From Wenzhouxiangella sp. 15190 (GTDB lineage Bacteria > Pseudomonadota > Gammaproteobacteria > Xanthomonadales > Wenzhouxiangellaceae), in NCBI RefSeq assembly GCF_003417465.1, contig NZ_QVMV01000027.1, positions 124,001-188,000 on the forward strand: a stretch of DNA of 64,000 nt, given 5' to 3'. The notes under the pieces were generated by a model that saw only the letters and a program-made list of their open reading frames with translations, was not told the origin of the DNA and did no database searches. This document shows positions 38,006-47,271 of the stretch, piece by piece. The first letter of the stretch is position 1; each line of letters starts with the position of its first letter. The translations under genes and the position numbers were made by a program.

Positions 38006-38757
38006 GCCGCGCAACAAGCGGCCGCCGACCCGATCCCTGCCGGGCGCTGGTGACCGGCGGCTCGGGTGAGATCGGCGAGGCCATCTGCCGGTCACTGGCG
38101 GCCGACGGTCATGACGTCCTGGTTCACGCCGGCCGCGGTCTCGAGCGCGCCGAGTCCGTGGCTCAAGCCATCCGCAACGACGGCGGCCGGGCCGATGCGG
38201 TGCAGTTCGATCTGGCCGACGGCGCGGCGACCCGCGCGGCAGTGGCGGAACTGGTCGAGACATCACCGCTGGGCGTAGTGATACACAACGCCGGCATCCA
38301 TGACGACGCCCCGATGGCCGGCATGTCGCCGCAACAATGGCAGCGCGTCATCGAGATCAATCTCAACGGCTTCTACAACGTGGTCCAGCCGGCGCTCCTG
38401 GGCATGGCACGCTTGCGCTGGGGCCGGGTCGTCGCCGTCTCGAGCGTGGCCGCACGCCTCGGCAACCGGGGGCAGGTCAACTATTCGGCGGCCAAGGCCG
38501 GCCTGCACGGCGCGGTCGCCTCGCTGGCGCGCGAAATGGCCAGCCGGGGCGTCAGCGCCAACGCCATCGCGCCGGGCGTGATCGACACCGGCATGCTGGG
38601 CGAGCTCGATCGCGACAGCCTGCTGGCGGCCATCCCGGCCGGCCGCTTCGGCCGGCCCGACGACGTGGGTGCGCTGGCGGCCTTCCTGTGCTCGGACGCC
38701 GCCGGTTACATCAACGGGCAGGTAATTGGGGTCGACGGCGGCATGGCACCGGGTTGA
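38002..38757 (+). CDS. 3-ketoacyl-ACP reductase (FabG/ApeQ-like)
   Basis: 251 residues, classical SDR. Cofactor motif TGGSGEIGEAI, NAG in VIHNAGIHDD, catalytic Ser in VAVSSVAARLG and YxxxK in VNYSAAKAG. NADPH-dependent reduction of 3-ketoacyl-ACP in each elongation cycle. Last gene of the ACP operon; hairpin element E7 follows. Confidence 0.92.
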   Translation: MSRATSGRRPDPCRALVTGGSGEIGEAICRSLAADGHDVLVHAGRGLERAESVAQAIRNDGGRADAVQFDLADGAATRAAVAELVETSPLGVVIHNAGIHDDAPMAGMSPQQWQRVIEINLNGFYNVVQPALLGMARLRWGRVVAVSSVAARLGNRGQVNYSAAKAGLHGAVASLAREMASRGVSANAIAPGVIDTGMLGELDRDSLLAAIPAGRFGRPDDVGALAAFLCSDAAGYINGQVIGVDGGMAPG

Positions 38758-38840
38758 GGAATACCCGCTTGCTACGTTTTTGGAGTCCCCGATAGGGGAT
38801 CCGTAAATCCCTCACCTTTGTGCGATTGATGGAGCTTAAA

Positions 38841-39095
38841 AAATTCCAAATTTCAAGCACCAAATCTCAAACAAATTCGAATGACCAAATTTTTAATGAC
38901 CGAAACGGACATGGCGCCAAAGTGACAGGCTTGTGCCGATTGCAGATGTAAGTGCCCAATTGCAAGATCGGTAAGGGCTAAGCCGGCCCGGGATTTCTGC
39001 AAGTCGCATAATGCGGCCGCCGTCACCGTTTAGGTCATTGGGATTTCGTTCATTGGGATTTGTTTGAAAATTAGTGCTTGTGATTTGGTGCTTCG
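38841..39095. repeat. hairpin element E7, AAGCACC family, long loop
   Basis: Left arm 38841-38907 (AAGCACCAAATCTCAAAC to ATGACCGAAAC) and right arm 39027-39095 (GTTTAGGTCATTGGG to GATTTGGTGCTT). The arms belong to the family of the elements at 1.6 and 42.3 kb, but the loop is a different sequence of about 120 bases. It occupies the 370-base gap between convergent fabG-like and AsmA genes, which holds no ORF I would accept. Confidence 0.78.
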
Positions 39096-39126
39096 ACCAA
39101 TCGACCGATGGTCGTTAACAGGCTTC

Positions 39127-41232
39127 TTAAACTCCTCCTGCCGGAGGTGGGTCGCTTTCAGTTTCTTCTTGTGACTCGTCGACCTCGGGGTCTTCCTCGG
39201 GTTCTTCGTCTTTTTCCTGCTTTTCGAGCAGGCCGCGCAGGAGGTTGCGGCCGGCTTCCCGGCGGCGCTCGCCCTCGTCAGGTTCGGCGCCCTCCTGAGC
39301 CGGCTCGCCTTCTTCCTGCGTTTCGGCTGACTCTTCTTCCGATTCACCTTCGTCGTCGTCATCCAGCGCCTCGAGCAGGCGTCGGCCGAGCTCCTCGCGC
39401 ACGGCGCCCTCGGCCAGCGCGGCCAGGTCGACGCTGACCGTTGGTGCGGTCAGTTCACCGGAAATGCCCAGCGGGATCCGGCCGTTGGTGGCACGACGAA
39501 GGGCACGGGGAAGCTGCTGCGTGAGTTCCTCGCCCAGATCCAGCGCCAGCACATAGTCGACCCGGTTGGCACCCAGGTCGATGCGACCCTGGCCGGTCGC
39601 CGCATAGCCGGCCGCGGCCAGGTTCAGGTCGGGCAGCTCGACGACGCCGTCTTCGATCGTCAGACCCCCGTCGAGCGTTCGGAAGCGGGTCTCGCCACCG
39701 AAAGTCCGGGCGATGTTCCCCAGATTGTCGGTGGTCAATTCCTGCTCGATAAGGGCCCGCAGGTCCACGCCCTGAAGAACGCCATCGGCAATGGCGAAAT
39801 TGCCGTTGCCGGCGAGCGAGGCCAGCATCTGCTCTGGACTGAAGCCGCTGAAGCGCACATCCATGGTGAACTCGCCCTGGCCGTCAACCGGCGACTGGCT
39901 GGTGAACAACGAAGCCAGCTCGGCAACCCGAACTCCCGACAGGTTGGGGCTAAGCACGACCTCGGGAGGCTGCTGAGTAAAGTCCACCCGCGCGCTGCCC
40001 TCGAACTGTCCACCGAAAAGCCGGGCCGATAGCGGATCAAGCGTCAATTCACCGCCGCTGAGGCGGCTGCGGGCCGTGACATCCGTAAGGCGTGCGCCCT
40101 CGGCCATCACCAGTTCACCGAGCTCCAGTGAGAAGTCCAGGTCGAACATGTCGAGCGCGCTGAAGTCCTGGGCGGGCCCGCCGTCGGCGTCATCCCCGGC
40201 ATCGCCGCTGCCCTGACCGCCTTCGGGAACGAGGGTGGTCAGATCCAGCCGTTCACCCGTGACGTTCAATCGGCCGCCGATGCGCTCGCCGACAGTGGCT
40301 TCACCGTCGAGGTTCAGGGCTTGGCCATTCAGTGTCAGGCGGGCCGCCGGCAGGCTGGCGCGCACAACTTCTCCGATGGTGGCCGTAATGGCCTGCTCGG
40401 CCGATAACTCAGCGTTCAGCTCGCCCATTTCGACGCGATTGGCGAAGGATGTCAGCTCGATACGAAGCGGATCGGCCAAGGGCTCGACCACCAGGCTGCC
40501 CTCCGCTTCGCCTTCGGCACCCGCTGCAAGGAGGGTATAGCGCAGCGACCAGTCCGAAAGGGCCACTTGCGCGAGATCCGCCGCCACACGCACGGTTCCG
40601 TCAAGCGCCAGGGTCACCACGGCCTCGCCGCCCTCGACCAGGCGGCCATCGAGCGAAAGTGGCAAATCCGCTCCGGCCGCGAAGGAATCGAGAGAGAGGC
40701 TGTCGAGATGCAGCTCCGTGCGGGAGTCGGCTGCGAGGTCGATCAGGTTCAACACCACGTTGCGGAACTGCACCCCGCCGGTACGGATCTGCGAAAGATC
40801 CGTCGGCTCATTGGAATCGGGCGCCGTTTCCGAACCGGCGAACAGGCCGTCCAGATTGCTCGATCCGTCACGGCCGGTCACCACGTTGAGGTCGGCCTGC
40901 CCGATGGTCACGGTTCCGATCTCGATTTCGCCGCGCAGCAGCGGCAGAACACGCACGGACGCCGAGGCACGCTCGATACTCGCCAGGGACGGAGCCTGCT
41001 CGAACTCGGATTGATTGTCGACGGTCACGTCCCGTATATCGAGCGCCAGCCAGGGGAAGAACGTCAGTTCCATCGGGCCTTCCAGCCTGACTTCGCGGCC
41101 GAGTTGCTCGCTGGCCCGAGCGGCCAGTTGCTCGCGATAATCGTCCGGATCGATCAACAAGGCGGCGGTCACGACCGCCACGATCAGCAGGGCGATGAGG
41201 ATGAAGACAAGGAGAATGATCTTGCGCAGCAT
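39127..41232 (-). CDS. AsmA-family envelope protein
   Basis: 701 residues. One N-terminal membrane helix (IILLVFILIALLIVAVVTAALLI) is followed by an AsmA domain beginning DPDDYREQLAARASEQLGREVRLEG and a C-terminal AsmA repeat (FDLDFSLELGELVM to LPRALRRATNGRIPLGISGELTAPTVSVD). AsmA-like proteins span the periplasm and help phospholipid transport to the outer membrane. The tail of about 75 residues is highly acidic (Glu-rich) and probably disordered. Confidence 0.88.
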   Translation of the reverse strand: MLRKIILLVFILIALLIVAVVTAALLIDPDDYREQLAARASEQLGREVRLEGPMELTFFPWLALDIRDVTVDNQSEFEQAPSLASIERASASVRVLPLLRGEIEIGTVTIGQADLNVVTGRDGSSNLDGLFAGSETAPDSNEPTDLSQIRTGGVQFRNVVLNLIDLAADSRTELHLDSLSLDSFAAGADLPLSLDGRLVEGGEAVVTLALDGTVRVAADLAQVALSDWSLRYTLLAAGAEGEAEGSLVVEPLADPLRIELTSFANRVEMGELNAELSAEQAITATIGEVVRASLPAARLTLNGQALNLDGEATVGERIGGRLNVTGERLDLTTLVPEGGQGSGDAGDDADGGPAQDFSALDMFDLDFSLELGELVMAEGARLTDVTARSRLSGGELTLDPLSARLFGGQFEGSARVDFTQQPPEVVLSPNLSGVRVAELASLFTSQSPVDGQGEFTMDVRFSGFSPEQMLASLAGNGNFAIADGVLQGVDLRALIEQELTTDNLGNIARTFGGETRFRTLDGGLTIEDGVVELPDLNLAAAGYAATGQGRIDLGANRVDYVLALDLGEELTQQLPRALRRATNGRIPLGISGELTAPTVSVDLAALAEGAVREELGRRLLEALDDDDEGESEEESAETQEEGEPAQEGAEPDEGERRREAGRNLLRGLLEKQEKDEEPEEDPEVDESQEETESDPPPAGGV

Positions 41233-41394
41233 CTTCTGGCTCCTCCGGGAGCGAAGTCATGAGAAAGCTTATCAGATTCCCGCGGCCCGACTGCCCGGCG
41301 CCGGGCAGTCCGCAATCGGCGCTACAGATTCAGTACTTGCGCATGCACGCCTGCGGTTGTTTCATGGGAGGAAACCTGAAGCGGAGGATCGACC

Positions 41395-42216
41395 ATGGAT
41401 AACGGCGAACCGGACTTTCGGGAACTCAAGGAGCGACTGCACGCCACCTGGACGGCGGGCGACTACGGCAAGGTCGCCGAAGGCCTCGAAGAGGGTGCCC
41501 GGAGATTCTTCCGGCGACTCGACCTCAATCCCGGCGAGCGTGTCCTGGATGTGGCCTGCGGCAGCGGCCAGGTGGCTCTGCTGGCCGCCGCGTCCGGCGC
41601 CAAAGTCACCGGCGTCGACCTCGCACCGGTCTGGATCGAGCAGGCTCGGGCGCGGGCGGCTTCGGCCGGCCTGGAGGCACAATTCGACGTGGGTGACGCG
41701 GAAGACCTGCCCTACGAGGACGAGGGCTTCGACCTCACCATCAGCTTGATCGGCGCCATGTTCGCCCCGAGGCCCGAGCGGGTCACTGCCGAACTGCTGC
41801 GCGTCACCCGGCCCGGGGGCCGCATCGTGCTGGGCAACTGGACGCCCGAGAGTTTCGTAGGCGACTTCTTCCGGACCGTCGGCCGGCATGTTCCCCCGCC
41901 CGACATGCCTTCGCCCTTGCTATGGGGCGACGAAGCAACCGTCGAGCAGCGCCTGGGCGCGCAGGTGGCCGAATTGTGGATGACGCGCCTGCCCTACGAA
42001 CTGGTGCATGCCGAAGCACCGGAGGAAGTCGTCGGCTTCTACCGGGAACACTTCGGACCCCTCAAACAGGCATTCGCCGCGCTCGATGCCGACGCACAAT
42101 CCGCCCTCCAGGCCGACCTGATGGCGTTGTGGACCGGCGACCGCGTCGACACCAGCGAGGGCACCCGCGCCCAGAGCGAAATCCTGGAGGTCGTCGCGAT
42201 CAAGCCGACCGGCTGA
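41395..42216 (+). CDS. class I SAM-dependent methyltransferase
   Basis: 273 residues, UbiE/Methyltransf_25-like. Motif I VLDVACGSGQVALLAA (about 45), acidic loop VTGVDLAPVWIEQA, motif II region VGDAEDLPYEDEGFD and GGRIVLGNWTPESF. The methyl acceptor cannot be deduced. It stands alone, divergent from the AsmA gene and followed by hairpin element E8. Confidence 0.87.
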   Translation: MDNGEPDFRELKERLHATWTAGDYGKVAEGLEEGARRFFRRLDLNPGERVLDVACGSGQVALLAAASGAKVTGVDLAPVWIEQARARAASAGLEAQFDVGDAEDLPYEDEGFDLTISLIGAMFAPRPERVTAELLRVTRPGGRIVLGNWTPESFVGDFFRTVGRHVPPPDMPSPLLWGDEATVEQRLGAQVAELWMTRLPYELVHAEAPEEVVGFYREHFGPLKQAFAALDADAQSALQADLMALWTGDRVDTSEGTRAQSEILEVVAIKPTG

Positions 42217-42221
42217 ATAAT

Positions 42222-42388
42222 GTCCAAGTACCAAGCACCAATTCTCAAACAAGAACCAATGTTTCAATCACCGAATGTTCAAAACGTGGCCTCAGGCATT
42301 CGAAGCGCCCCGGCTCGTTTCGGTCATTGGAGAATTCGGTCATTGAGATTTGTTTGTAAATTGGTGCTTGGAATTTGAAAATTTCAAA
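42222..42388. repeat. hairpin element E8, AAGCACC family, inverted copy of E1
   Basis: Left arm 42222-42284 and right arm 42316-42388 form the same kind of stem. The reverse complement follows the element at 1563-1715 almost base for base, including the loop (exact 23-base block at 42290-42312). It lies between convergent genes. Confidence 0.85.
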
Positions 42389-42440
42389 ACTCCTCCGTCG
42401 CCCAAAGACGAGGGATTAATGGCTTCCTTGACCGGAGACT

Positions 42441-43058
42441 CTAAATTCCAAACCAGGCAAACGCGTACCCCTCCATCAACTCCTCTCGGTGCGACGAGAC
42501 CATTTCGACCACTTCGTCGGGGACCTGGTAGTCGCGCATCTGCGGTGCCTGGTCGCCGAACGAGGCCACGGCGACTTCCTGTCCCAGGGCGCGATAGATC
42601 TGGTTGCGCACGTAGAGATATTCCTGCAGCGAAAAGTTATAGCGGTTGAGCGCTTCGACCTGGACGCGCTTGGCCTCGATCAGCAGTTCGCCGAGACCCT
42701 GGTAGGCGGTAAACAGTTCGCCGATGTTGGCATCACGCTGCTCTTCGTCGATTTGCTCCTGCATCGATTCGAAACGTTGCTCGAGATCACCGAGCTCGCC
42801 CTCCATGGCCTGGCGCATGTCGCGCTGGGCAACGAGGAAGCGCTGGAACTGCTCGTTGGTAATGCTACCGTCCTCGGGCGGTGAAAACCCGTCCTGACGC
42901 TCGACCTGCTCGTTGAGCTCGGCATACTCCTGCACGAACTCTTGCACGCCCCCGGCAAACTCCCAGGCCGGCTTGATAAAGAAGAAATAGCCGGCCGTGC
43001 CTCCGACACCGACCAGTACGACGACAACGATCAGGCAGCCAACAAGAAATTTCTGCAT
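42441..43058 (-). CDS. hypothetical membrane-anchored coiled-coil protein
   Basis: 205 residues. MQKFLVGCLIVVVVLVGVGG is one membrane anchor, followed by a Gln/Glu-rich helical periplasmic domain (FLVAQRDMRQAMEGELGDLEQRF). No family recognised. The ATG at 43058 has GGAAGAG before it; the frame continues upstream to 43127 without better support. Monocistronic and divergent from the phosphodiesterase-like gene. Confidence 0.7.
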   Translation of the reverse strand: MQKFLVGCLIVVVVLVGVGGTAGYFFFIKPAWEFAGGVQEFVQEYAELNEQVERQDGFSPPEDGSITNEQFQRFLVAQRDMRQAMEGELGDLEQRFESMQEQIDEEQRDANIGELFTAYQGLGELLIEAKRVQVEALNRYNFSLQEYLYVRNQIYRALGQEVAVASFGDQAPQMRDYQVPDEVVEMVSSHREELMEGYAFAWFGI

Positions 43059-43186
43059 TTTTCGCTCTTCCTGTTTTTCCGAGTGCCCAGAAGAACGGTT
43101 TTTCGTCCCGGATTCGGTCACGATCACCCAAAATTCAACAATTCGAGGCCGACGAACGATTAGACTTCGAGTGTCTCTTCACGGCT

Positions 43187-44668
43187 TTGTTATCGATGCT
43201 CGATCGTTTCTTCACCGCTTTTTACCTGCCCGCCGTACTGATTTTCGCCGCGCTCCTGTCGGGCTGCCAGGCGGACCCTGCAGGTCCCGCGGGCGACAAG
43301 CCCGCACCGCTGTTGCTGATTTCGATCGATGGTTTCCGCCACGACTACATCGAGCGGTTCGACAGCCCGGCGATCGACCGCATGATTCGCGAGGGTTTCT
43401 ACGCCGACAGTCTGCACCAGGCCTTCCCCACCAAGACTTTCGCCACGCACTACACCCTGGTGACCGGCCGCCATCCGGGCACGCACGGCGTGGTGGCAAA
43501 CAATATGTGGGATCCGAAACGCGAGGCCAGTTTTTCACTCGGCGACCGCGAGGCGGTCAATGACGGTTTCTGGTACCAGGGCGGCGAGCCGATCTGGGTA
43601 ACCGCCGAGCAACAGGGGCTGACCGCAGCCACCTTTTTCTGGCCCGGCTCGGAGGCCATGATCCAGCGCACCCGCCCAACGCATTACCGAGCCTACGACG
43701 GCCGAGTGCCGCACGCCGAGCGCATCGACCAGGTGCTGGAGTGGCTGGCAATGCCCGAAGAAGAGCGTCCGGACTTCCTCACCCTCTACTTCAGTCGGGT
43801 CGACTCGCGCGGCCACAGCGACGGGCCCGCCTCGACGGCCACCCTCGACGCCGCAGCCCGGATCGACGACGAACTGGGTCGCTTGTTCTCGGAACTGGAA
43901 GCCAGGGGTCAACTCGACGCAATCAACATCATTCTCGTATCCGACCATGGCATGTCGGAGGTCAGTCGCGAGCGAACCGTGGCGCTGGACGAGCACCTGG
44001 ATCTGTCGAAGGTCCGTGTCTCCGACTGGGGTCCGGCCGCGCAGCTCTGGGCCGGGGAAATGAGTGCCGACGAGATCGTCGCCGCCCTCGAGGACGCCGA
44101 TCACCTGAGTGCCTGGCAACGCAAGGACATCCCGGAGCGCTATCACTTCGGCAGCCACTACCGCGTGCCCGACGTGCTGGTCGAAGCCGATCCGGGCTGG
44201 CTGATTTCCAGCAAGCCCTACATGGCCAATCCGAATCCGCCCAAGGGCATGCACGGCTGGGATCCGGCGCTGGCCGAGATGCACGGCGTTTTCGTCGCGA
44301 GAGGACCTGATTTCACGCCCGGGAGTCGCGCGCCAACCGTTCGCAGCGTCAGCGTTTATCCGCTGATGGCCCACCTGCTCGATCTGGAGCCGGCCGAAAA
44401 CGAAGGTCGACTGGCCACCTTCCTGCCCTACCTCGACGCCGAAGACACGCCCGACTACCGCATCGAGCGCTTCACATGCGAGACTGGCACGATCGAAACC
44501 CGTATCGGCCCGGAGCACATGGCCCTGCACATGGGTGAATTCATCCACGTGCTCAAGCGCCAGGGTCCGGGGCGCTTCGAACAGGTCGACCTGCAGTTCG
44601 AGATTGAAGGCGATCGGGCAACCGGCCGGGTCGACGGAAATGCTTTGGGGGAGTGCCAACGCCTATAG
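43187..44668 (+). CDS. alkaline phosphatase-superfamily lipoprotein (NPP-like)
   Basis: 493 residues with a lipoprotein signal (LIFAALLSGC). Nucleotide pyrophosphatase/phosphodiesterase fold: metal Asp in LLLISIDGFRHDYIE, nucleophile Thr in AFPTKTFATHYTLVTG, VDSRGHSDGP and SDHGMSEV. It probably hydrolyses phosphodiester substrates in the periplasm or at the cell surface. ATG 43196 is an alternative start. Monocistronic, convergent with the BCCT gene. Confidence 0.87.
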   Translation: MLSMLDRFFTAFYLPAVLIFAALLSGCQADPAGPAGDKPAPLLLISIDGFRHDYIERFDSPAIDRMIREGFYADSLHQAFPTKTFATHYTLVTGRHPGTHGVVANNMWDPKREASFSLGDREAVNDGFWYQGGEPIWVTAEQQGLTAATFFWPGSEAMIQRTRPTHYRAYDGRVPHAERIDQVLEWLAMPEEERPDFLTLYFSRVDSRGHSDGPASTATLDAAARIDDELGRLFSELEARGQLDAINIILVSDHGMSEVSRERTVALDEHLDLSKVRVSDWGPAAQLWAGEMSADEIVAALEDADHLSAWQRKDIPERYHFGSHYRVPDVLVEADPGWLISSKPYMANPNPPKGMHGWDPALAEMHGVFVARGPDFTPGSRAPTVRSVSVYPLMAHLLDLEPAENEGRLATFLPYLDAEDTPDYRIERFTCETGTIETRIGPEHMALHMGEFIHVLKRQGPGRFEQVDLQFEIEGDRATGRVDGNALGECQRL

Positions 44669-44761
44669 GGCTGCCGGTAGGGCCGCGTCGACCCCCGAGC
44701 GACGATTCCCCGGACCGGCTGGAGCGTAAACCTGCTCAGCTGACGTCAGATCCAGCGCTTT

Positions 44762-46396
44762 TCAGCGCCCCTGACCATCTTCATCGCGCACATCACCGGC
44801 CTCCGGGTCGATGTTTTCGCGTTCGACATCATGCTCCTCGAGCAGGCGCTGAATGCGTTCGCGCAAAAGCGCCTCGTGCAACTCCTTCTGTCGCTGCTCG
44901 TCGCGGAAGGCGCGTAGCAGGGAGGTGGCCATGAAGATCATCAGAACCATGAATGGAAAGGCGGCGATGATCGAGATGGTCTGCAGCGCACCCAGGCCGC
45001 CGCTGATCAGCAACGTGCCGGTGACCAGCACCGTTGCCACGCCCCAGATCAGGCGTACCGATCGGCCCGGGTTGAGCCGCCCTCGGCTGGTGAACATGCC
45101 CAGCACGAAAGTCGCCGAATTGGCCGAAGTGATTACGAACAGCACGATGAGCAGCAGTACGGCCGGCCCGAGCACGCCGGCGGCCGGCAAAAGCTCCAGC
45201 ATCCGGAAAAGCGCCGAGCTCACTTCGGTGGTCACCGCATCCCCCAGGCCGGCGTCTTCGAACAGTTCGAAGTGCAGGGCCGAACCGCCGAAGGTGGCGA
45301 ACCAGACCATGCTCAGCAGGACAGGCACGCCGATGACGCCGAGCACGAACTCACGCACCGTCCGCCCCCGCGAGATTCGGGCAATGAAACTGCCCACGAA
45401 CGGCGCCCACGAAAGACCCCAGGCCCAGTAGAAGATCGTCCAGCGCTCGACCCAGTCGTCACCGGTGTAAGGCTCCATCACCAGGCTCATACCGATCAGG
45501 TTGGCGAAGTAGTCGCCGAGCGCATTGGTCAGCACCGCGGTGATGAAATCCGTAGGCCCGGCGAAGAACACGAACACCAGCACCACGGCGGCGAGCAGCA
45601 TGTTGGCATCGCTGACCCAGCGAATGCCCGCCTCCAGTGGCGTCAACGAGGCCAGCAGGAAGATCACCGCAATGCCGGCCAGGATGGCCAGCTGGTTATC
45701 CAGCCCGAAGTCGATGCCGGCCACCGTGTCCAGGCCACTGTTGATCTGGATGACCCCCAGGCCCAGTGTGGTCGCCACGCCGAACACCGTCGACAGTACC
45801 GCCAGCGTGTTGATGCCGTAGCCAACCGGGCCGTCGACCCGCTCGCCCAGACTGGCGCGGAAAGTCTCGCTGATCATCCCCGGCCGGCCCAGGCGGAACC
45901 GGGCATAGGCGATGGCCAGGCCAACGACGCCGAAATTGGCCCACTGGTGAAAACCCCAGTGGAAGAACGAGTACTGCATGGCCAGTCCTGCCGCCTCGGC
46001 GCTGCGCGGCTCGGCCATGCCCAGCGGCGACTCGACGAAGTGGCTCATGGGCTCGGCCACACCCCAGAAGACCAAGCCGACGCCCATGCCGGCCGAGAAG
46101 ATCATGCCCAGCCAGGTGGGATAGGGAAACTCCGGCGCCTCGCCATCGGCGCCCAGGCGGATCGATCCGTAGGCGCTGAAGCCCACCCCGATACAGAAGA
46201 TCAGGAAGCCGGTGGTGGCGAACAGGTACAGCCAGCCGAAGTGCGAGGTGGTGAACTCCAGCACGCTCGCGGCACCCGAGGCAAGCTGTTCGGGCATGTG
46301 CACGCCCAGGATCACGAAGCCGGACATGACCGCCAGCGAAATGATCAGCGTCCAGGGGGCATTCGCGACGCGGTATTTGACAGCGGACCAGGTCAT
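44762..46396 (-). CDS. BCCT-family betaine/choline/carnitine transporter
   Basis: 544 residues with twelve membrane helices. The BCCT signature is visible: GMGVGLVFWGVAEPMSHF in helix 3 and WTIFYWAWGLSWAPFVGSFIARISRGRTVREF around helix 8, containing the Trp residues of the substrate box. Imports trimethylammonium osmolytes with sodium or protons. The C-terminal charged tail (about 60 residues) may sense osmolality as in BetP. Fits a salt-adapted host. Confidence 0.92.
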   Translation of the reverse strand: MTWSAVKYRVANAPWTLIISLAVMSGFVILGVHMPEQLASGAASVLEFTTSHFGWLYLFATTGFLIFCIGVGFSAYGSIRLGADGEAPEFPYPTWLGMIFSAGMGVGLVFWGVAEPMSHFVESPLGMAEPRSAEAAGLAMQYSFFHWGFHQWANFGVVGLAIAYARFRLGRPGMISETFRASLGERVDGPVGYGINTLAVLSTVFGVATTLGLGVIQINSGLDTVAGIDFGLDNQLAILAGIAVIFLLASLTPLEAGIRWVSDANMLLAAVVLVFVFFAGPTDFITAVLTNALGDYFANLIGMSLVMEPYTGDDWVERWTIFYWAWGLSWAPFVGSFIARISRGRTVREFVLGVIGVPVLLSMVWFATFGGSALHFELFEDAGLGDAVTTEVSSALFRMLELLPAAGVLGPAVLLLIVLFVITSANSATFVLGMFTSRGRLNPGRSVRLIWGVATVLVTGTLLISGGLGALQTISIIAAFPFMVLMIFMATSLLRAFRDEQRQKELHEALLRERIQRLLEEHDVERENIDPEAGDVRDEDGQGR

Positions 46397-46420
46397 TGAA
46401 TAGCCGTGTCGCCGTATGAA

Positions 46421-46954
46421 TCAGTGCCGGTGCTGATGACGATGGCCGCTCGCTTTCTCCCCATAGCCGCGCAGCCGCATGTACTCGGCGACCTGTTCGT
46501 CATCGAGCAGTTCGAGCTGCTCCAGGTGAGCCTGCAGGTGGATCAGGCGAATCTGTCCCTCGATGCGCGCACTCCGGGAGACCAGTTCGACCAAGCGTTG
46601 GCGAGACATCGACGCTCCAGCGAAGGTCTCTTCCAGTTCGGTCTCCACCGCAATGAGATCCCGGCCGAGCGCACCGGCGCGCTCGCGCATGGTCTCATGC
46701 AGCGCCTCGGTGCGGCGAATCTGGTCGGCGTCGAGGTCGAGGTCATCGGCCAGTTCCAGGACATGCTTCGGCCCCGGATAGCCGTTGAGTTCGGCCGCCT
46801 TGGCGTAGCCCAGGCCGTGACCGGCCTTCAGGCCCGCGATGCGCTCCGCGGACAATGCCTTGATCTGCCGACCTTGCTCGTCGGCGTAAGGAGACTCGGC
46901 GATCACGCTGGTACCGAAAAGCAGCAGGAAACAAGCGGCCAGGCATTTATGCAT
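46421..46954 (-). CDS. Spy/CpxP-like periplasmic heavy-metal resistance protein
   Basis: 177 residues with a signal peptide (MHKCLAACFLLLFGTSVIA) and a helical domain carrying NGYPGPKHVLELADDLDLDADQ and TEALHETMRERAGALG, the spacing of LTXXQ-type Spy/CpxP/ZraP proteins. The tail is His-rich (GHRHQHRH), suited to metal binding. Chaperone or metal-sensing role in the periplasm is the family expectation. It follows the BCCT gene in no obvious operon. Confidence 0.78.
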   Translation of the reverse strand: MHKCLAACFLLLFGTSVIAESPYADEQGRQIKALSAERIAGLKAGHGLGYAKAAELNGYPGPKHVLELADDLDLDADQIRRTEALHETMRERAGALGRDLIAVETELEETFAGASMSRQRLVELVSRSARIEGQIRLIHLQAHLEQLELLDDEQVAEYMRLRGYGEKASGHRHQHRH

Positions 46955-46992
46955 CAGTTAATGCTCCGAATGAGTGAGATCATGGGGTCATT

Positions 46993-47271
46993 CTAGTCAA
47001 ACAAGCCGGCCTCTTCGCCTGCCAGTAGACGCATCCCCTTCGGCGGCATGCCGCAGCACTGCGCCCCCATTCGACGGGCCAGTTCCGCGGCAGCCGGTGA
47101 GAAAAAGAGTTCTGCCTTGCAGTGAAGATTCCCGGAAACGTGGACCAGGTAAACGGCCCAGCCCGGCGGGGCGCCGGAACGCTCGAACACACGCTTGCAG
47201 CGGCGTCGAATGTCATCCAGCTCGGCTTCGGCGAGAAGTGCATCGCCCAGCTCGAGCCGGTACCAGCTCAC
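46993..47271 (-). CDS. hypothetical cytosolic protein
   Basis: 92 residues starting MSWYRLELGDALLAEAELDDI. The centre has VYLVHVSGNLHCKAELFFSP and a CCGMPPKG motif near the C-terminus. I do not recognise the family. The start overlaps the racemase stop by four bases, so it is expressed with that gene. Confidence 0.7.
   Translation of the reverse strand: MSWYRLELGDALLAEAELDDIRRRCKRVFERSGAPPGWAVYLVHVSGNLHCKAELFFSPAAAELARRMGAQCCGMPPKGMRLLAGEEAGLFD

Noticed and set aside
45272-46399. 375-codon plus-strand frame opposite the BCCT gene
   Set aside because: His/Gln/Arg-rich composition typical of antisense frames; BCCT is intact.
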